A DNA stretch of 39,199 nt, taken from positions 1-39,199 of the forward strand of contig NZ_CAFI01000058.1 in the NCBI RefSeq assembly GCF_000239775.1, read 5' to 3'. The first letter of the stretch is position 1; the number at the start of each line of letters is the position of its first letter. Positions 1 through 8,035 of the stretch are shown here, in pieces. The notes under the pieces were generated by a model that worked only from the letters and a program-made list of their open reading frames with translations, had not been told where the DNA came from and made no database searches. This DNA comes from Bradyrhizobium sp. ORS 375. Lineage in GTDB: Bacteria > Pseudomonadota > Alphaproteobacteria > Rhizobiales > Xanthobacteraceae. The translations under genes and the position numbers were made by a program.

Positions 1-334
1 ATGAGGCGGGACGAGGGGAATAAGATCATGGTTTTCCGAAAAGGCGAAGCGGAATATTTTTGGCCGCGGGACTGGACAGGCCAAATCAGCCTGAAAGACT
101 AGATGAATTTCGATTTTCCGCAACATCGCCCGGCATCGTTCCGCGACACCGAGCGACGCGCATGACGCCGCGATCCCACCCCGAGTCGCCCGACGAGCCA
201 TCGGGGCCGGACCGCCGGGCCGCGCGATCGACGCGCCCGATGTCTGCGTGATGCCGCGCACGGAGCGTGCGGCGGGGATCTGCGACAACGGCGGCGTCAC
301 CCGAGGTGAGGTGGCGCAACCGAGGAGAAGGACA
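1..334. other. Left-edge region without a supported gene
   Basis: Frame 1 is open from the first base to a TAG at 100-102 (33 codons, beginning MRRDEGNKIM). This could be the tail of a gene that begins outside the window, or chance. The rest, up to the start at 335, is GC-rich with no good ribosome binding site or recognisable product. The promoter and leader of the repeat protein gene presumably lie here, but I could not place a convincing -35/-10 pair. Confidence 0.4.
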
Positions 335-1648
335 ATGGGTTTCTGGGATGATGTGAGCGACGCCGTCGGCTCGGTCGTGGACGACGTGAAGGACGCGGCC
401 AGCGATGTGGCCCATGCGGTGGGCGGCGCGGCCTCGGCCGTGGTCCACACCGTGGAGGACGTGGCCGGCGATGCGGCGCATGCGGTGGGCAGCGTCGTGC
501 ACGGGTTGGGCGCGCTCGGCGGCGAGGCCATTCACACCGTCGGCGGCGTGCTCAGCGCGGCCGCCCATGGCGTCGAGGCGATCGGCGGCGGCGTGCTGCA
601 CACCGTCGAGGATGTCGCATCGACCGTGGCGCATGTCGGCGGCGACATCGTTCACACCGGCATCAACGTCGTCGGCGACGTCGCGTCGGGCCTCGGCCAT
701 CTCGTCCATGGCGACCTCAACGGCGTCATCAACGATGTGCAGCATATCGGCGGCCATATCGTCGATGGCGGGCTGCAGGTGGCGGGCGACGTGGCGCATG
801 GCGCGATCAATGTCGTCGGCGATGCCGTGCACACCGCGGTCGGCGTCGGCGAGGCCGGCGTCGAGGCCGCCGGCGCGATCGGCCAGGGCGCGTTCGACAT
901 GGCCGGCACGATCGTCGGTACCGCTGCCGATGTCGGCGAGCAGGCGCTGGACGCCGCGGGCGCGGTCGTGAAGGGCGGCATTGAGGCCGGCGTGGCGGTG
1001 GCCGACGGGGCCATCGGCGTTGCCACCGATGCGGCCTCGGCCGCGGGGCACATCATCGGCGGGCCGATCGGCGAGGCGATCTCCGGCATCGCGCATGGCG
1101 CCGGTGCGGTCGGCACGGCCGTGGTCGACGGCGTCGGGCACTTCGTCGGCGAAGGCGTCGGCGGCCTGGCCGAGACCGCGGGCGACATGGCCCATTCGGT
1201 CGGTCATCAGATCGCAGCGATCGGCCAGGATCTGGGCGCGCTGGTCAACGACCTCAGCCATGGCGATCTCGGCGCTGCGATCGGCGACATCTTCAAGCTG
1301 GCGCAGGACGGCCTGCGCGGCGACGGCCTCGCGATCGCGAATGCGGGAGATGGCGGCAGCCATGGCGGCTTCTGGGACTCGATCGCCTCGGCGATCCAGC
1401 AGTCCGGCAACAGCCCGAGCGGCGAAGCCTCCGGCCTCGGCGTCGCCGGCCCGCTGCATGGCGAAGGCTCGTCGCACGGCCCGATCATCGTCGACAATTT
1501 CGGCGACCACGGCCACGGCGGCAACACCGGCATCGTTCCGCCGAACTTCGACATCGGCCACGCCGGTGGCGCGCACGACGCCCCGCATGTCGACTACAGC
1601 CATGTCGTTCAGATGGACGATTCGCATCACTTCGCGATGCATGGCTGA
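335..1648 (+). CDS. Gly/Ala/Val/His-rich amphipathic hendecad-repeat protein, function unknown
   Basis: A 437-aa protein I do not recognise. The ATG at 335 is preferred over the upstream ATG at 248 because GAGGAGAAGG sits just before it and the protein character begins there (MGFWDDVSDAV). There is no signal peptide and no clear transmembrane segment. Residues 27-166 hold histidines spaced mostly 11 apart (27, 38, 49; 56, 67, 78, 89, 100), with occasional 7- or 15-residue steps (49-56, 100-107, 107-122), so they stay on one face of a long helix. Units read roughly HxVxDVAxxxA. From about 170 to 320 the repeats become poorer in His and richer in Gly/Ala. GFWD recurs at 2-5 and 345-348. The tail (about 350-437) is rich in Gly, His and Asp. 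By analogy with other 11-mer proteins (LEA, synuclein, apolipoprotein types) surface binding to membranes or a stress role is possible, but this is inference. The gene is monocistronic with a terminator right behind it. Confidence 0.8.
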   Translation: MGFWDDVSDAVGSVVDDVKDAASDVAHAVGGAASAVVHTVEDVAGDAAHAVGSVVHGLGALGGEAIHTVGGVLSAAAHGVEAIGGGVLHTVEDVASTVAHVGGDIVHTGINVVGDVASGLGHLVHGDLNGVINDVQHIGGHIVDGGLQVAGDVAHGAINVVGDAVHTAVGVGEAGVEAAGAIGQGAFDMAGTIVGTAADVGEQALDAAGAVVKGGIEAGVAVADGAIGVATDAASAAGHIIGGPIGEAISGIAHGAGAVGTAVVDGVGHFVGEGVGGLAETAGDMAHSVGHQIAAIGQDLGALVNDLSHGDLGAAIGDIFKLAQDGLRGDGLAIANAGDGGSHGGFWDSIASAIQQSGNSPSGEASGLGVAGPLHGEGSSHGPIIVDNFGDHGHGGNTGIVPPNFDIGHAGGAHDAPHVDYSHVVQMDDSHHFAMHG

Positions 1649-1664
1649 GCCGACCGGCGCAACG

Positions 1665-1696
1665 ACCCGCGGTGCGCGTCACCGCGGGTTGTTCTT
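1665..1696 (+). terminator. Intrinsic terminator of the repeat-protein gene
   Basis: A perfect 10-bp stem (ACCCGCGGTG, loop CGCGT, CACCGCGGGT) is followed by TGTTCTT, 16 bases after the stop codon at 1648. The T-rich tail lies only on the plus-strand side, so it serves the repeat-protein gene rather than the convergent membrane protein. Confidence 0.75.
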
Positions 1697-1722
1697 CAAC
1701 ATGCTCCCGGCGGCGCCGGCGC

Positions 1723-2607
1723 TCAGCGCGGCGTGGCCGACTGCACGATGGCGGACGGCGCCACGGTCTGCGCGCGGGCCTGCGGCCCATGGTCGTTCAT
1801 GGCCGACAGCGCGCACAGCGCCAGCGAGCCCCAGACCGCAGCGCTGAAATACAGCGACATCCAGGCGATCTCTTCCTTCCAGTGCTCAAACTCGTGGGTG
1901 ACGGTCCACTGCGTGGCGGAGTCGCGCAGGCCGACCAGCGGATGCAGCAGCGGCTTGCCGGCCGCGCGCTCGATGCGCCAGCGCTTCACGTACATCGGCA
2001 CGTCGACGACGACGAGGAAGGCGAGATAGCAGGCGATGCCGATGAGGCCGGCGATCAGGAGTCCTCGCACCAGGCCGTCGAACTCCGGCAGCAGCCGGCC
2101 GAGCCCGATGCCGACGAACAGGAAGGCCACCGCCCACAGCGAGTTCTCGATCGCGTTGTAGAGGAAGTTCTTGGTGACCACCGCATACCAGGAGCAGATC
2201 TCGGCGACGACGATGATCGGCACGATGACGCGGGCCATATTGATCGCGGTCTCGGCGTCGGCGATGGCGCCGAGCTGCGCCAGGATGATCGCCCACTGCG
2301 CCGCGAAGGCGATCTCGGCGATGGTGGCCACGGTGCGGCCGACGAACACGCTCGACAGCCAGCTATCCACCAGGCAGATGCGCTGCACGTCGGCGCGCGG
2401 CAGCACCGAACGGAAGGCGCAGCCGAACACATAGGCCGCCGACAGCGCCAGCATCGCGCTGGTGTCGGACGACGGGCTGACCGCGACACCGCCGTTGAGT
2501 TCGCGATACAGGATGAACCAGAACACGATGTTGGCGAGGCTGACGAGCGTCAGCATCGCCCACCACAGGGCGACCGGGTTCGACAGGGCTCGCGACTGCG
2601 CACGCAT
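1723..2607 (-). CDS. Multi-pass inner-membrane protein, unknown function
   Basis: A 294-aa hydrophobic protein not recognised as a named family. The start is taken at the ATG whose complement lies at 2605-2607, because GGAG stands 6 bases before it. A TTG four codons upstream would overlap that site. About seven membrane segments can be seen, near residues 12-34, 50-66, 92-112, 124-144, 155-172, 182-202 and 248-268. A loop around 205-245 is rich in Arg, Lys, His and Glu (includes EFEHWKEE). The last 25 residues are polar, with no catalytic motif visible. It is convergent with the repeat protein and divergent from gcd, and stands alone, so context gives no function. Confidence 0.8.
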   Translation of the reverse strand: MRAQSRALSNPVALWWAMLTLVSLANIVFWFILYRELNGGVAVSPSSDTSAMLALSAAYVFGCAFRSVLPRADVQRICLVDSWLSSVFVGRTVATIAEIAFAAQWAIILAQLGAIADAETAINMARVIVPIIVVAEICSWYAVVTKNFLYNAIENSLWAVAFLFVGIGLGRLLPEFDGLVRGLLIAGLIGIACYLAFLVVVDVPMYVKRWRIERAAGKPLLHPLVGLRDSATQWTVTHEFEHWKEEIAWMSLYFSAAVWGSLALCALSAMNDHGPQARAQTVAPSAIVQSATPR

Positions 2608-2756
2608 CCGGCACTCCAATTTTCATGTGACTGACGTCAGATCGTAATAATTCCGTCATGGAGCGGCAACCCGTTCCGGCCCGGGGGGTGACAAAAGCGC
2701 GTGTGGTGGGAGACGGCGGCAGTCCGGCCAAAGACACCGTCGCCGGACGTCCGGGG

Positions 2757-2833
2757 CCTCATGGTCGAGACGCGCCGCGGGCTTGCACTTTCGCAATCGC
2801 GCACCGAAGGGCGCGCCGCTCCTCACCAAGCGG
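2757..2833. repeat. Degenerate palindromic repeat (CCTCATGGT...ACCA type)
   Basis: CCTCATGGTCGAGACGCGCC at 2757-2776 faces GGCGCGCCGCTCCTCACCA at 2810-2828. The GGCGCG/CGCGCC arms are complementary, as are the outer TGGT/ACCA. It resembles a dispersed palindrome I associate with Bradyrhizobium intergenic regions, with a decayed right end. Confidence 0.4.
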
Positions 2834-2949
2834 TTCAACAGCCGGGGCGGCACTGCACACTGGACCATCGACACACCGAGAGGCGTGTTCATGGAGAGGG
2901 TCAAAAGCCGGCGGCTTTGCACACCGCAAAATCTCGCCACGCGTTCAGA

Positions 2950-2994
2950 CCTCATCCTGAGGAGACCGCCGGAGGCGGTCGTCTCGAAGGATGG
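2950..2994. repeat. Palindromic repeat (CCTCATCCTGAGGAG...CTCGAAGGATGG type)
   Basis: The core GACCGCC-GGA-GGCGGTC (2964-2980) is flanked by CTCATCCTGAGGA and GTCTCGAAGGATG. This arrangement is a common dispersed intergenic repeat in Bradyrhizobium and Rhodopseudomonas. It sits 115 bases before the gcd start. Confidence 0.55.
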
Positions 2995-3109
2995 CGACGA
3001 GCGCGCGATCCGCCGGCATCGGCAACAAGGAACTTCCGTCCCGCCCCGCCGTTCATGACGCGACTGCGGCGCCCTGCCGCGCTTCGTTCTCATCAGCCTG
3101 GAGCCGCGC

Positions 3110-5509
3110 ATGGCCGCCGCCCGCGAGCTGCAGCGCGCGCCGCTGCTGACTTTTACCTTTATCATCGTCGGACTCATGGGCTTGGCACTGCTGGGCGGCG
3201 GCATCTGGCTCGCCGCGATCGGCGGCTCGCTGTACTACGTGATTGCCGGCGCGGCGCTGCTCGGCACGGCGTGGCTGCTGTGGCAACGGCGCGCCGCGGC
3301 GTTGTGGCTGTATGCGGCGCTGCTGCTAGGCACGATGATCTGGGCGATCTGGGAGGTCGGGCTGGACTTCTGGTCGCTGGCGCCGCGCGGCGACGTGCTG
3401 GCGCCGCTCGGAGTCTGGCTGCTGCTGCCGTTCATCACGGCGCATCTGGTCGGCGACATGCGCTCGGCGCGCTGGGGACTCATTGCCGTGCTCGCGGTCG
3501 CCGTCGTCGTGCTCGGCGCCTCGCTCCGCGGTGACCGCTTCGGCGTCAATGGCGCGCTGCCGCAGACGGCAGCTGCGACTGCAGGCACCGATACCGCGCC
3601 GGCGGAAGCGCAGGCCGACTGGACCGCCTATGGCGCCAGCAATTTCGGCACGCGCTTTTCCAGCCTGAAGCAGATCACGCCCGACAATGTGAAGACCCTT
3701 CAGCTCGCCTGGGAATTCCAGACCGGCGACCACAAGGGACCCGACGATCCCGATGAATTCACCAACGAGGTGACGCCGCTGAAGATCGGCGATCTGCTCT
3801 ACACCTGCTCGCCGCACCAGATCGTATTCGCGCTGGACGCCGCGACCGGCAAGCTGCGCTGGAAATTCGACCCGAAGATCGAGCACCACAAGAATTTCCA
3901 GCACATGACCTGCCGCGGCGTCGCCTATCACGAAACCAAGCCTGGTGCTGTCGATGTGTCGGGCGGTGCGGCACCCGGCGAATGCGCCAAGCGTATCTTC
4001 CTGCCGACCGATGACGGCAGGCTGTTCGCGCTCGACGCCGACAGCGGCAAGCCGTGCGAGGGTTTTGGCGACCACGGCCAGATCGACCTCAAGGCCGGCA
4101 ACGAGATCACCACGGTCGGCTTCTACGAGGGAACCTCGCCGCCTGTCGTCACCGACAAGGTCGTCATCATGGCAGGCGCCGTGATCGACAACTACTCCAA
4201 CAAGGTGCCGTCGGGCGCGATCCGCGGCTTCGATGTCTACAGTGGCAAGCTGCTGTGGGCGTTCGATCCCGGCAATCCCGATCCCAACGAGATGCCGTCG
4301 GCGACGCATCATTTCACGCCCGGCTCGCCGAACGGCTGGAGCGTCGGCGCGGCCGACGAGGCGCTCGGCCTCGTCTACATCCCGCTCGGCTCGAGCTCGC
4401 CGGACATCTGGGGCGGCAACCGCTCGGCCGACAATGAGCGCTATGATTCCGCGCTGGTCGCGCTCGACATCGCCACCGGCAAGTTGCGCTGGTCGTTCCA
4501 GAACGTGCATCACGATCTCTGGGACATGGACATGCCGTCGCAGCCGAGCCTCGTCGACATGCCCGGCAAGGACGGCGTGGTGCCCGCGATCTACGTGCCG
4601 GCCAAGACCGGCAACATCTTCGTGCTCGACCGCCGCGACGGGCATCTGCTGGTCCCCGCGCCGGAGAAGCCGGTGCCGCAGGGTGCCGCGCCCGGCGATC
4701 ATCTGTCGCCGACGCAGCCGTTCTCGGAGCTGAGCTTCCGTCCGCGCAAGGACTTGTCCGGCGCGCAGATGTGGGGCGCGACGATGTTCGATCAGCTGGC
4801 CTGCCGCATCAAGTTCAAGCGGCTGCGCTACGAGGGGCCGTTCACGCCGCCGTCCGAGCAGGGCACGCTGGTCTATCCCGGTGATTTCGGCATGTTCGAA
4901 TGGGGCGGCATCGCCATCGATCCCGTGCGCAAGATCGCGATCGCCAATCCGCAGTCGATCCCGTTCGTGTCGCGGCTGGTGCCGCGCGGCAAGGACAATC
5001 CGGCCGCGCCGAATTCCGCGCATCCGCCGGGCACCGAGCTCGGCGTGCAGCCGATGTACGGCACGCCCTATGGCGTCGACCTCGGCATCTTCCTGTCGCC
5101 GCTCGGCATCCCCTGCATGGCGCCGCCGTGGGGAAGCCTCGCCGCCATCGACCTCAAGACCAACCAGATCGTCTGGCAGCACCGCGTCGGCACCATCCGC
5201 GATCAGGCGCCACTGCCGCTGCCGTTCAAGCTGGGCGTTCCCATGCTCGGCGGTCCGATGGTGACGGCGGGCGGTGTCGCGTTTCTCTCGGGCACGATGG
5301 ACGACTACATCCGCGCCTTCGACGTCAAGGACGGCCGGCTGCTGTGGCAGGATCGGCTGCCGGCCGGCGGCCAGTCAACGCCGATGAGCTACGAAGTCGG
5401 CGGCCGGCAATACATCGTCACCGTCGACGGCGGCCATGGCTCGTTCGGCACCAAGCTCGGTGACTACGTCCGCGCCTATGCGCTGCCCGGCAATGTGGCG
5501 AGCAAGTAG
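3110..5509 (+). CDS. gcd: Membrane-bound PQQ-dependent glucose dehydrogenase
   Basis: Oxidises D-glucose to gluconolactone in the periplasm with PQQ as cofactor and passes electrons to ubiquinone in the inner membrane. The length of 799 aa is full for this family. GGAG stands 6 bases before the ATG. The N-terminal 145 residues form about five membrane helices, the quinone-binding anchor. A short Ala/Thr-rich linker follows, then a PQQ beta-propeller of W-type repeats. Recognisable blocks include WTAYGASNFGTRFSSLKQIT near 170, FALDAATGKLRWKFDP near 245, RIFLPTDDGRLFALDADSGK near 295 and the closing GGRQYIVTVDGGHGSFGTKL. No PQQ biosynthesis genes lie in the window, so the cofactor must come from elsewhere. 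Family assignment is firm; the substrate could include other aldoses. Confidence 0.95.
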   Translation: MAAARELQRAPLLTFTFIIVGLMGLALLGGGIWLAAIGGSLYYVIAGAALLGTAWLLWQRRAAALWLYAALLLGTMIWAIWEVGLDFWSLAPRGDVLAPLGVWLLLPFITAHLVGDMRSARWGLIAVLAVAVVVLGASLRGDRFGVNGALPQTAAATAGTDTAPAEAQADWTAYGASNFGTRFSSLKQITPDNVKTLQLAWEFQTGDHKGPDDPDEFTNEVTPLKIGDLLYTCSPHQIVFALDAATGKLRWKFDPKIEHHKNFQHMTCRGVAYHETKPGAVDVSGGAAPGECAKRIFLPTDDGRLFALDADSGKPCEGFGDHGQIDLKAGNEITTVGFYEGTSPPVVTDKVVIMAGAVIDNYSNKVPSGAIRGFDVYSGKLLWAFDPGNPDPNEMPSATHHFTPGSPNGWSVGAADEALGLVYIPLGSSSPDIWGGNRSADNERYDSALVALDIATGKLRWSFQNVHHDLWDMDMPSQPSLVDMPGKDGVVPAIYVPAKTGNIFVLDRRDGHLLVPAPEKPVPQGAAPGDHLSPTQPFSELSFRPRKDLSGAQMWGATMFDQLACRIKFKRLRYEGPFTPPSEQGTLVYPGDFGMFEWGGIAIDPVRKIAIANPQSIPFVSRLVPRGKDNPAAPNSAHPPGTELGVQPMYGTPYGVDLGIFLSPLGIPCMAPPWGSLAAIDLKTNQIVWQHRVGTIRDQAPLPLPFKLGVPMLGGPMVTAGGVAFLSGTMDDYIRAFDVKDGRLLWQDRLPAGGQSTPMSYEVGGRQYIVTVDGGHGSFGTKLGDYVRAYALPGNVASK

Positions 5510-5754
5510 TTCGGGTTCCAGCTGCGCGCAGAGTGAGGCGGCGCGTTGGTGATTTCGTCACGATGTCCCGGGTTCCCTCTGGGAAAAGCGGGGCCGCGCC
5601 GTCGGCTTTAAACACTGGCTTCCAGACCTCGTGCATGAGTAGGCGCGGGCACAGATCTTCTGCCCGCATTGACGCTTTGCTAACTGCGATTTCCGGTGTG
5701 CCAAACCGCGGGCGCATTGCGAGCGTAGCTGGCCCGCGTGAGGGTTCATTGCCG

Positions 5755-7827
5755 ATGTTGACGATCCTGTCCTGCCTGCCCGCCGATCACGACCTGCGTT
5801 ATGTCGCCGCCGCGCTGCTGGTCTGCGTGCTCGGTTCCATTCTCTCGATGCGCCTGCTCGCCCGTGTCCGCCGCAACACGGGGCTGCGCCGCTTTCATCT
5901 GCTGTTTCTCGCCGGCCTCGTCGCCGGAGGCACGGTGTGGACGACGCATTTCGCCGCGATCCTCGGCTATGACTCGCCCGGCAGCCGCTCGTTCGAGGCC
6001 GGCCTCACCTTCGCCTCGCTCGGTCTCGCCGTCGTGTTCTCCTGGCTCGGCTTCTTCGTCACCACCCGCACCCAGCGCGGCCCGCTGATCGAGATCGGCG
6101 GCGCGGTGTTCGGCTTCGGCATCGCCGCGATGCATTACACCGGCATGAGCGCGCTCAATCTCGATGGCATCAGGACCTGGCACGCGCCGGCGATCTGGCT
6201 CTCGCTCGTGCTCGCGATGGGTTTTGGCGCCGTGGCCGCCAACCGGATCGCGCGCCCGGTCACGCGCTTCTGCAAATATGGCGGCTCGCTGGCGATGGTG
6301 CTCGCGATCCTGAGCCTGCATTTCACGGGCATGGCGGCGCTCACTCTGGCGCCGATGGCCGGAATCGATGCGCCGGCGCAGGCGCTGCCCGACAGCGTGA
6401 TGCTGATCAGCATCGTCACCGGCATCGGCCTGATCATGGCGATGGCGGCCTCGGCCTACATGATCGACATGCAGGCGGCGCAGGAGGCGGTGGAAGGCTA
6501 TCGGCAGCTGGCGCTGCAGGACCCACTGACTGGCTTGCCGAACCGCAATGGACTCGGCCAGCGGCTGGCGCCGATGCTGAGCGAGGGGGACGAGACCGCC
6601 CATCTGGTCGTGCTCGCGATCGATCTCGACCGCTTCAAGGATATCAACGATGCGCACGGCCACGCCGCAGGCGACGCAGTGCTGAAGACGGTGGCCGAGC
6701 GTCTCGCGGCGACCTTGCAGGCCGGCGAGTACCTCGCCCGCATCGGCGGCGACGAGTTCGTCGCCATCAAGAGCGAAATCTTCGCCCGCAACGAGGCGAT
6801 GAAATTCGCCGAGCGCGTGCGCGCGCAGGTGCTCGCGCCGGTCGATTGGGAGGAGCGCAGCCTGTCGGTGGGCTGCAGCATCGGCATTGCGCTCCATCCC
6901 GAGCACGGGCTCACGGCTGACGAATTGCTCACCCGCGCCGATCTCGCGATGTATCGCGCCAAGAGCCTCGGTCAGGGCAAGATCTGCACCTACGAGCCAT
7001 CGATGGACGAGGCCAGCCGGCGCCGCGCCGAGCTTGCCATCGACCTGAAGCGCGCGCTGGTGCGCAACGAGTTCGAGCTGCACTACCAGGTGCAGAACGA
7101 CACGCAGAGCGGCGAGATCATTGGCTTCGAGGCGCTGCTGCGCTGGAATCATCCGGTGAAGGGCCGCGTGCCGCCGAACGATTTCATTCCGATGGCCGAA
7201 CAGACGGGGCTGATCGTCGATATCGGCGACTGGGTGCTGCGCACCGCCTGCGCCACTGCGGCGGGCTGGAGCCAGCCGTTCAAGGTGGCTGTCAATGTCG
7301 CGCCGATGCAGCTCAACCACGACTTGCCGAAGCGCGTCGCCGAGGTGCTGCGGGAGACAAGGCTGGCGCCGGAACGCCTCGAGATCGAGCTGACGGAGAC
7401 CGGCATCATCGCCGACCGCCAGCACGCGCTACAGGTGATGCAGGCCCTGAAGGCGATCGGCGTCACCGTGGCGATGGACGATTTCGGCACCGGCTATTCG
7501 TCGCTGTCGACCCTGCAGGTGTTTCCGTTCGACAAGATCAAGGTCGACAAGAGCTTCATCCAATCGGTCGAGACCAGCGTGCATGCGGCGGCGATCGTCA
7601 AGGCGACCTTGCTGCTCGGGCGCAGCCTCAACATTCCCGTTCTGGCCGAGGGCGTCGAGACCGAGCAGCACCTCGCTTTCCTGCGCGAGGAAGGCTGCAC
7701 GAGCGTACAGGGATTTTTGTTCGGCAAGCCGATGCCGCACGAGGCCATCAGCCGGATGATTCGCGATGTCGCGGTCGCGCAGACGGTTGTGGCGGAAAAG
7801 CCAGCCAAGAGCGCCGCAGCGGCGTGA
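5755..7827 (+). CDS. MHYT-GGDEF-EAL cyclic-di-GMP signalling protein
   Basis: A 690-aa membrane protein with both diguanylate cyclase and phosphodiesterase domains. The frame is open upstream to 5533, but I start at the ATG at 5755 (MLTILSCLPADHDLRY) because the membrane domain begins there. A GAGG lies 11 bases upstream. Residues 10-240 form a multi-helix MHYT sensor with three His motifs (WTTHFAAI, AMHYTGM, LHFTGM). In this family these are proposed to bind a metal and sense O2, CO or NO. GGDEF is intact at 331-335. The RxxD inhibitory site expected just before it reads QAGE, so product inhibition is probably absent. The EAL motif (GFEALLRW) is at 459-461, with DDFGTGYSSL and LAEGVETEQ also intact. 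Both activities look possible; which dominates cannot be read from sequence. Confidence 0.93.
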   Translation: MLTILSCLPADHDLRYVAAALLVCVLGSILSMRLLARVRRNTGLRRFHLLFLAGLVAGGTVWTTHFAAILGYDSPGSRSFEAGLTFASLGLAVVFSWLGFFVTTRTQRGPLIEIGGAVFGFGIAAMHYTGMSALNLDGIRTWHAPAIWLSLVLAMGFGAVAANRIARPVTRFCKYGGSLAMVLAILSLHFTGMAALTLAPMAGIDAPAQALPDSVMLISIVTGIGLIMAMAASAYMIDMQAAQEAVEGYRQLALQDPLTGLPNRNGLGQRLAPMLSEGDETAHLVVLAIDLDRFKDINDAHGHAAGDAVLKTVAERLAATLQAGEYLARIGGDEFVAIKSEIFARNEAMKFAERVRAQVLAPVDWEERSLSVGCSIGIALHPEHGLTADELLTRADLAMYRAKSLGQGKICTYEPSMDEASRRRAELAIDLKRALVRNEFELHYQVQNDTQSGEIIGFEALLRWNHPVKGRVPPNDFIPMAEQTGLIVDIGDWVLRTACATAAGWSQPFKVAVNVAPMQLNHDLPKRVAEVLRETRLAPERLEIELTETGIIADRQHALQVMQALKAIGVTVAMDDFGTGYSSLSTLQVFPFDKIKVDKSFIQSVETSVHAAAIVKATLLLGRSLNIPVLAEGVETEQHLAFLREEGCTSVQGFLFGKPMPHEAISRMIRDVAVAQTVVAEKPAKSAAAA

Positions 7828-7836
7828 AGGCAGGGG

Positions 7837-7998
7837 CCACCCTCCCCTGGAGGGGGAGGGTCGATCGCACGCGCAGCGGGCGAGCGGGGTGGGGTGATGT
7901 CTCCACGCGCGCCGGAGCCAGAGGAAAGATCACCCCACCCCGCCTCCCGTGCCGCTTCGCGCCACGTCAGGCGACCCTCCCCCTCCAGGGGAGGGTGG
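7837..7998. repeat. 162-bp inverted repeat (CCACCCTCCCCTGGAGGGG type)
   Basis: The 27 bases at 7837-7863 are the exact reverse complement of 7972-7998. Inside, a second pair (GCGGGGTGGGGTGAT near 7885 and ATCACCCCACCCCGC near 7929) extends the stem. It lies between convergent genes and could end transcription on both strands. The type is a familiar dispersed repeat in Bradyrhizobium genomes. Confidence 0.8.
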
Positions 7999-8035
7999 CA
8001 GCGGAACGTCTCGCCAAGCGCTCGCGCAGAGCGGC

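Larger units (their letters stand above)
2608..3109. other. 502-bp spacer upstream of gcd, carrying repeats
   Basis: A divergent spacer between the membrane protein and gcd. It contains two stretches of palindromic repeat, listed separately, and presumably both promoters. Short open frames here, such as 2783-3058, are Arg/Pro-rich and run through the repeat units, so I do not call a gene. Confidence 0.5.

Noticed and set aside
86-1642. 518-codon open frame antisense to the repeat protein
   Set aside because: It mirrors the repeat gene; high GC and the repeated codons remove stops on the other strand. The plus frame has the better ribosome binding site, helical pattern and terminator.
2783-3058. 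91-codon frame upstream of gcd
   Set aside because: It runs through palindromic repeats, has no ribosome binding site and shows repeat-derived composition.
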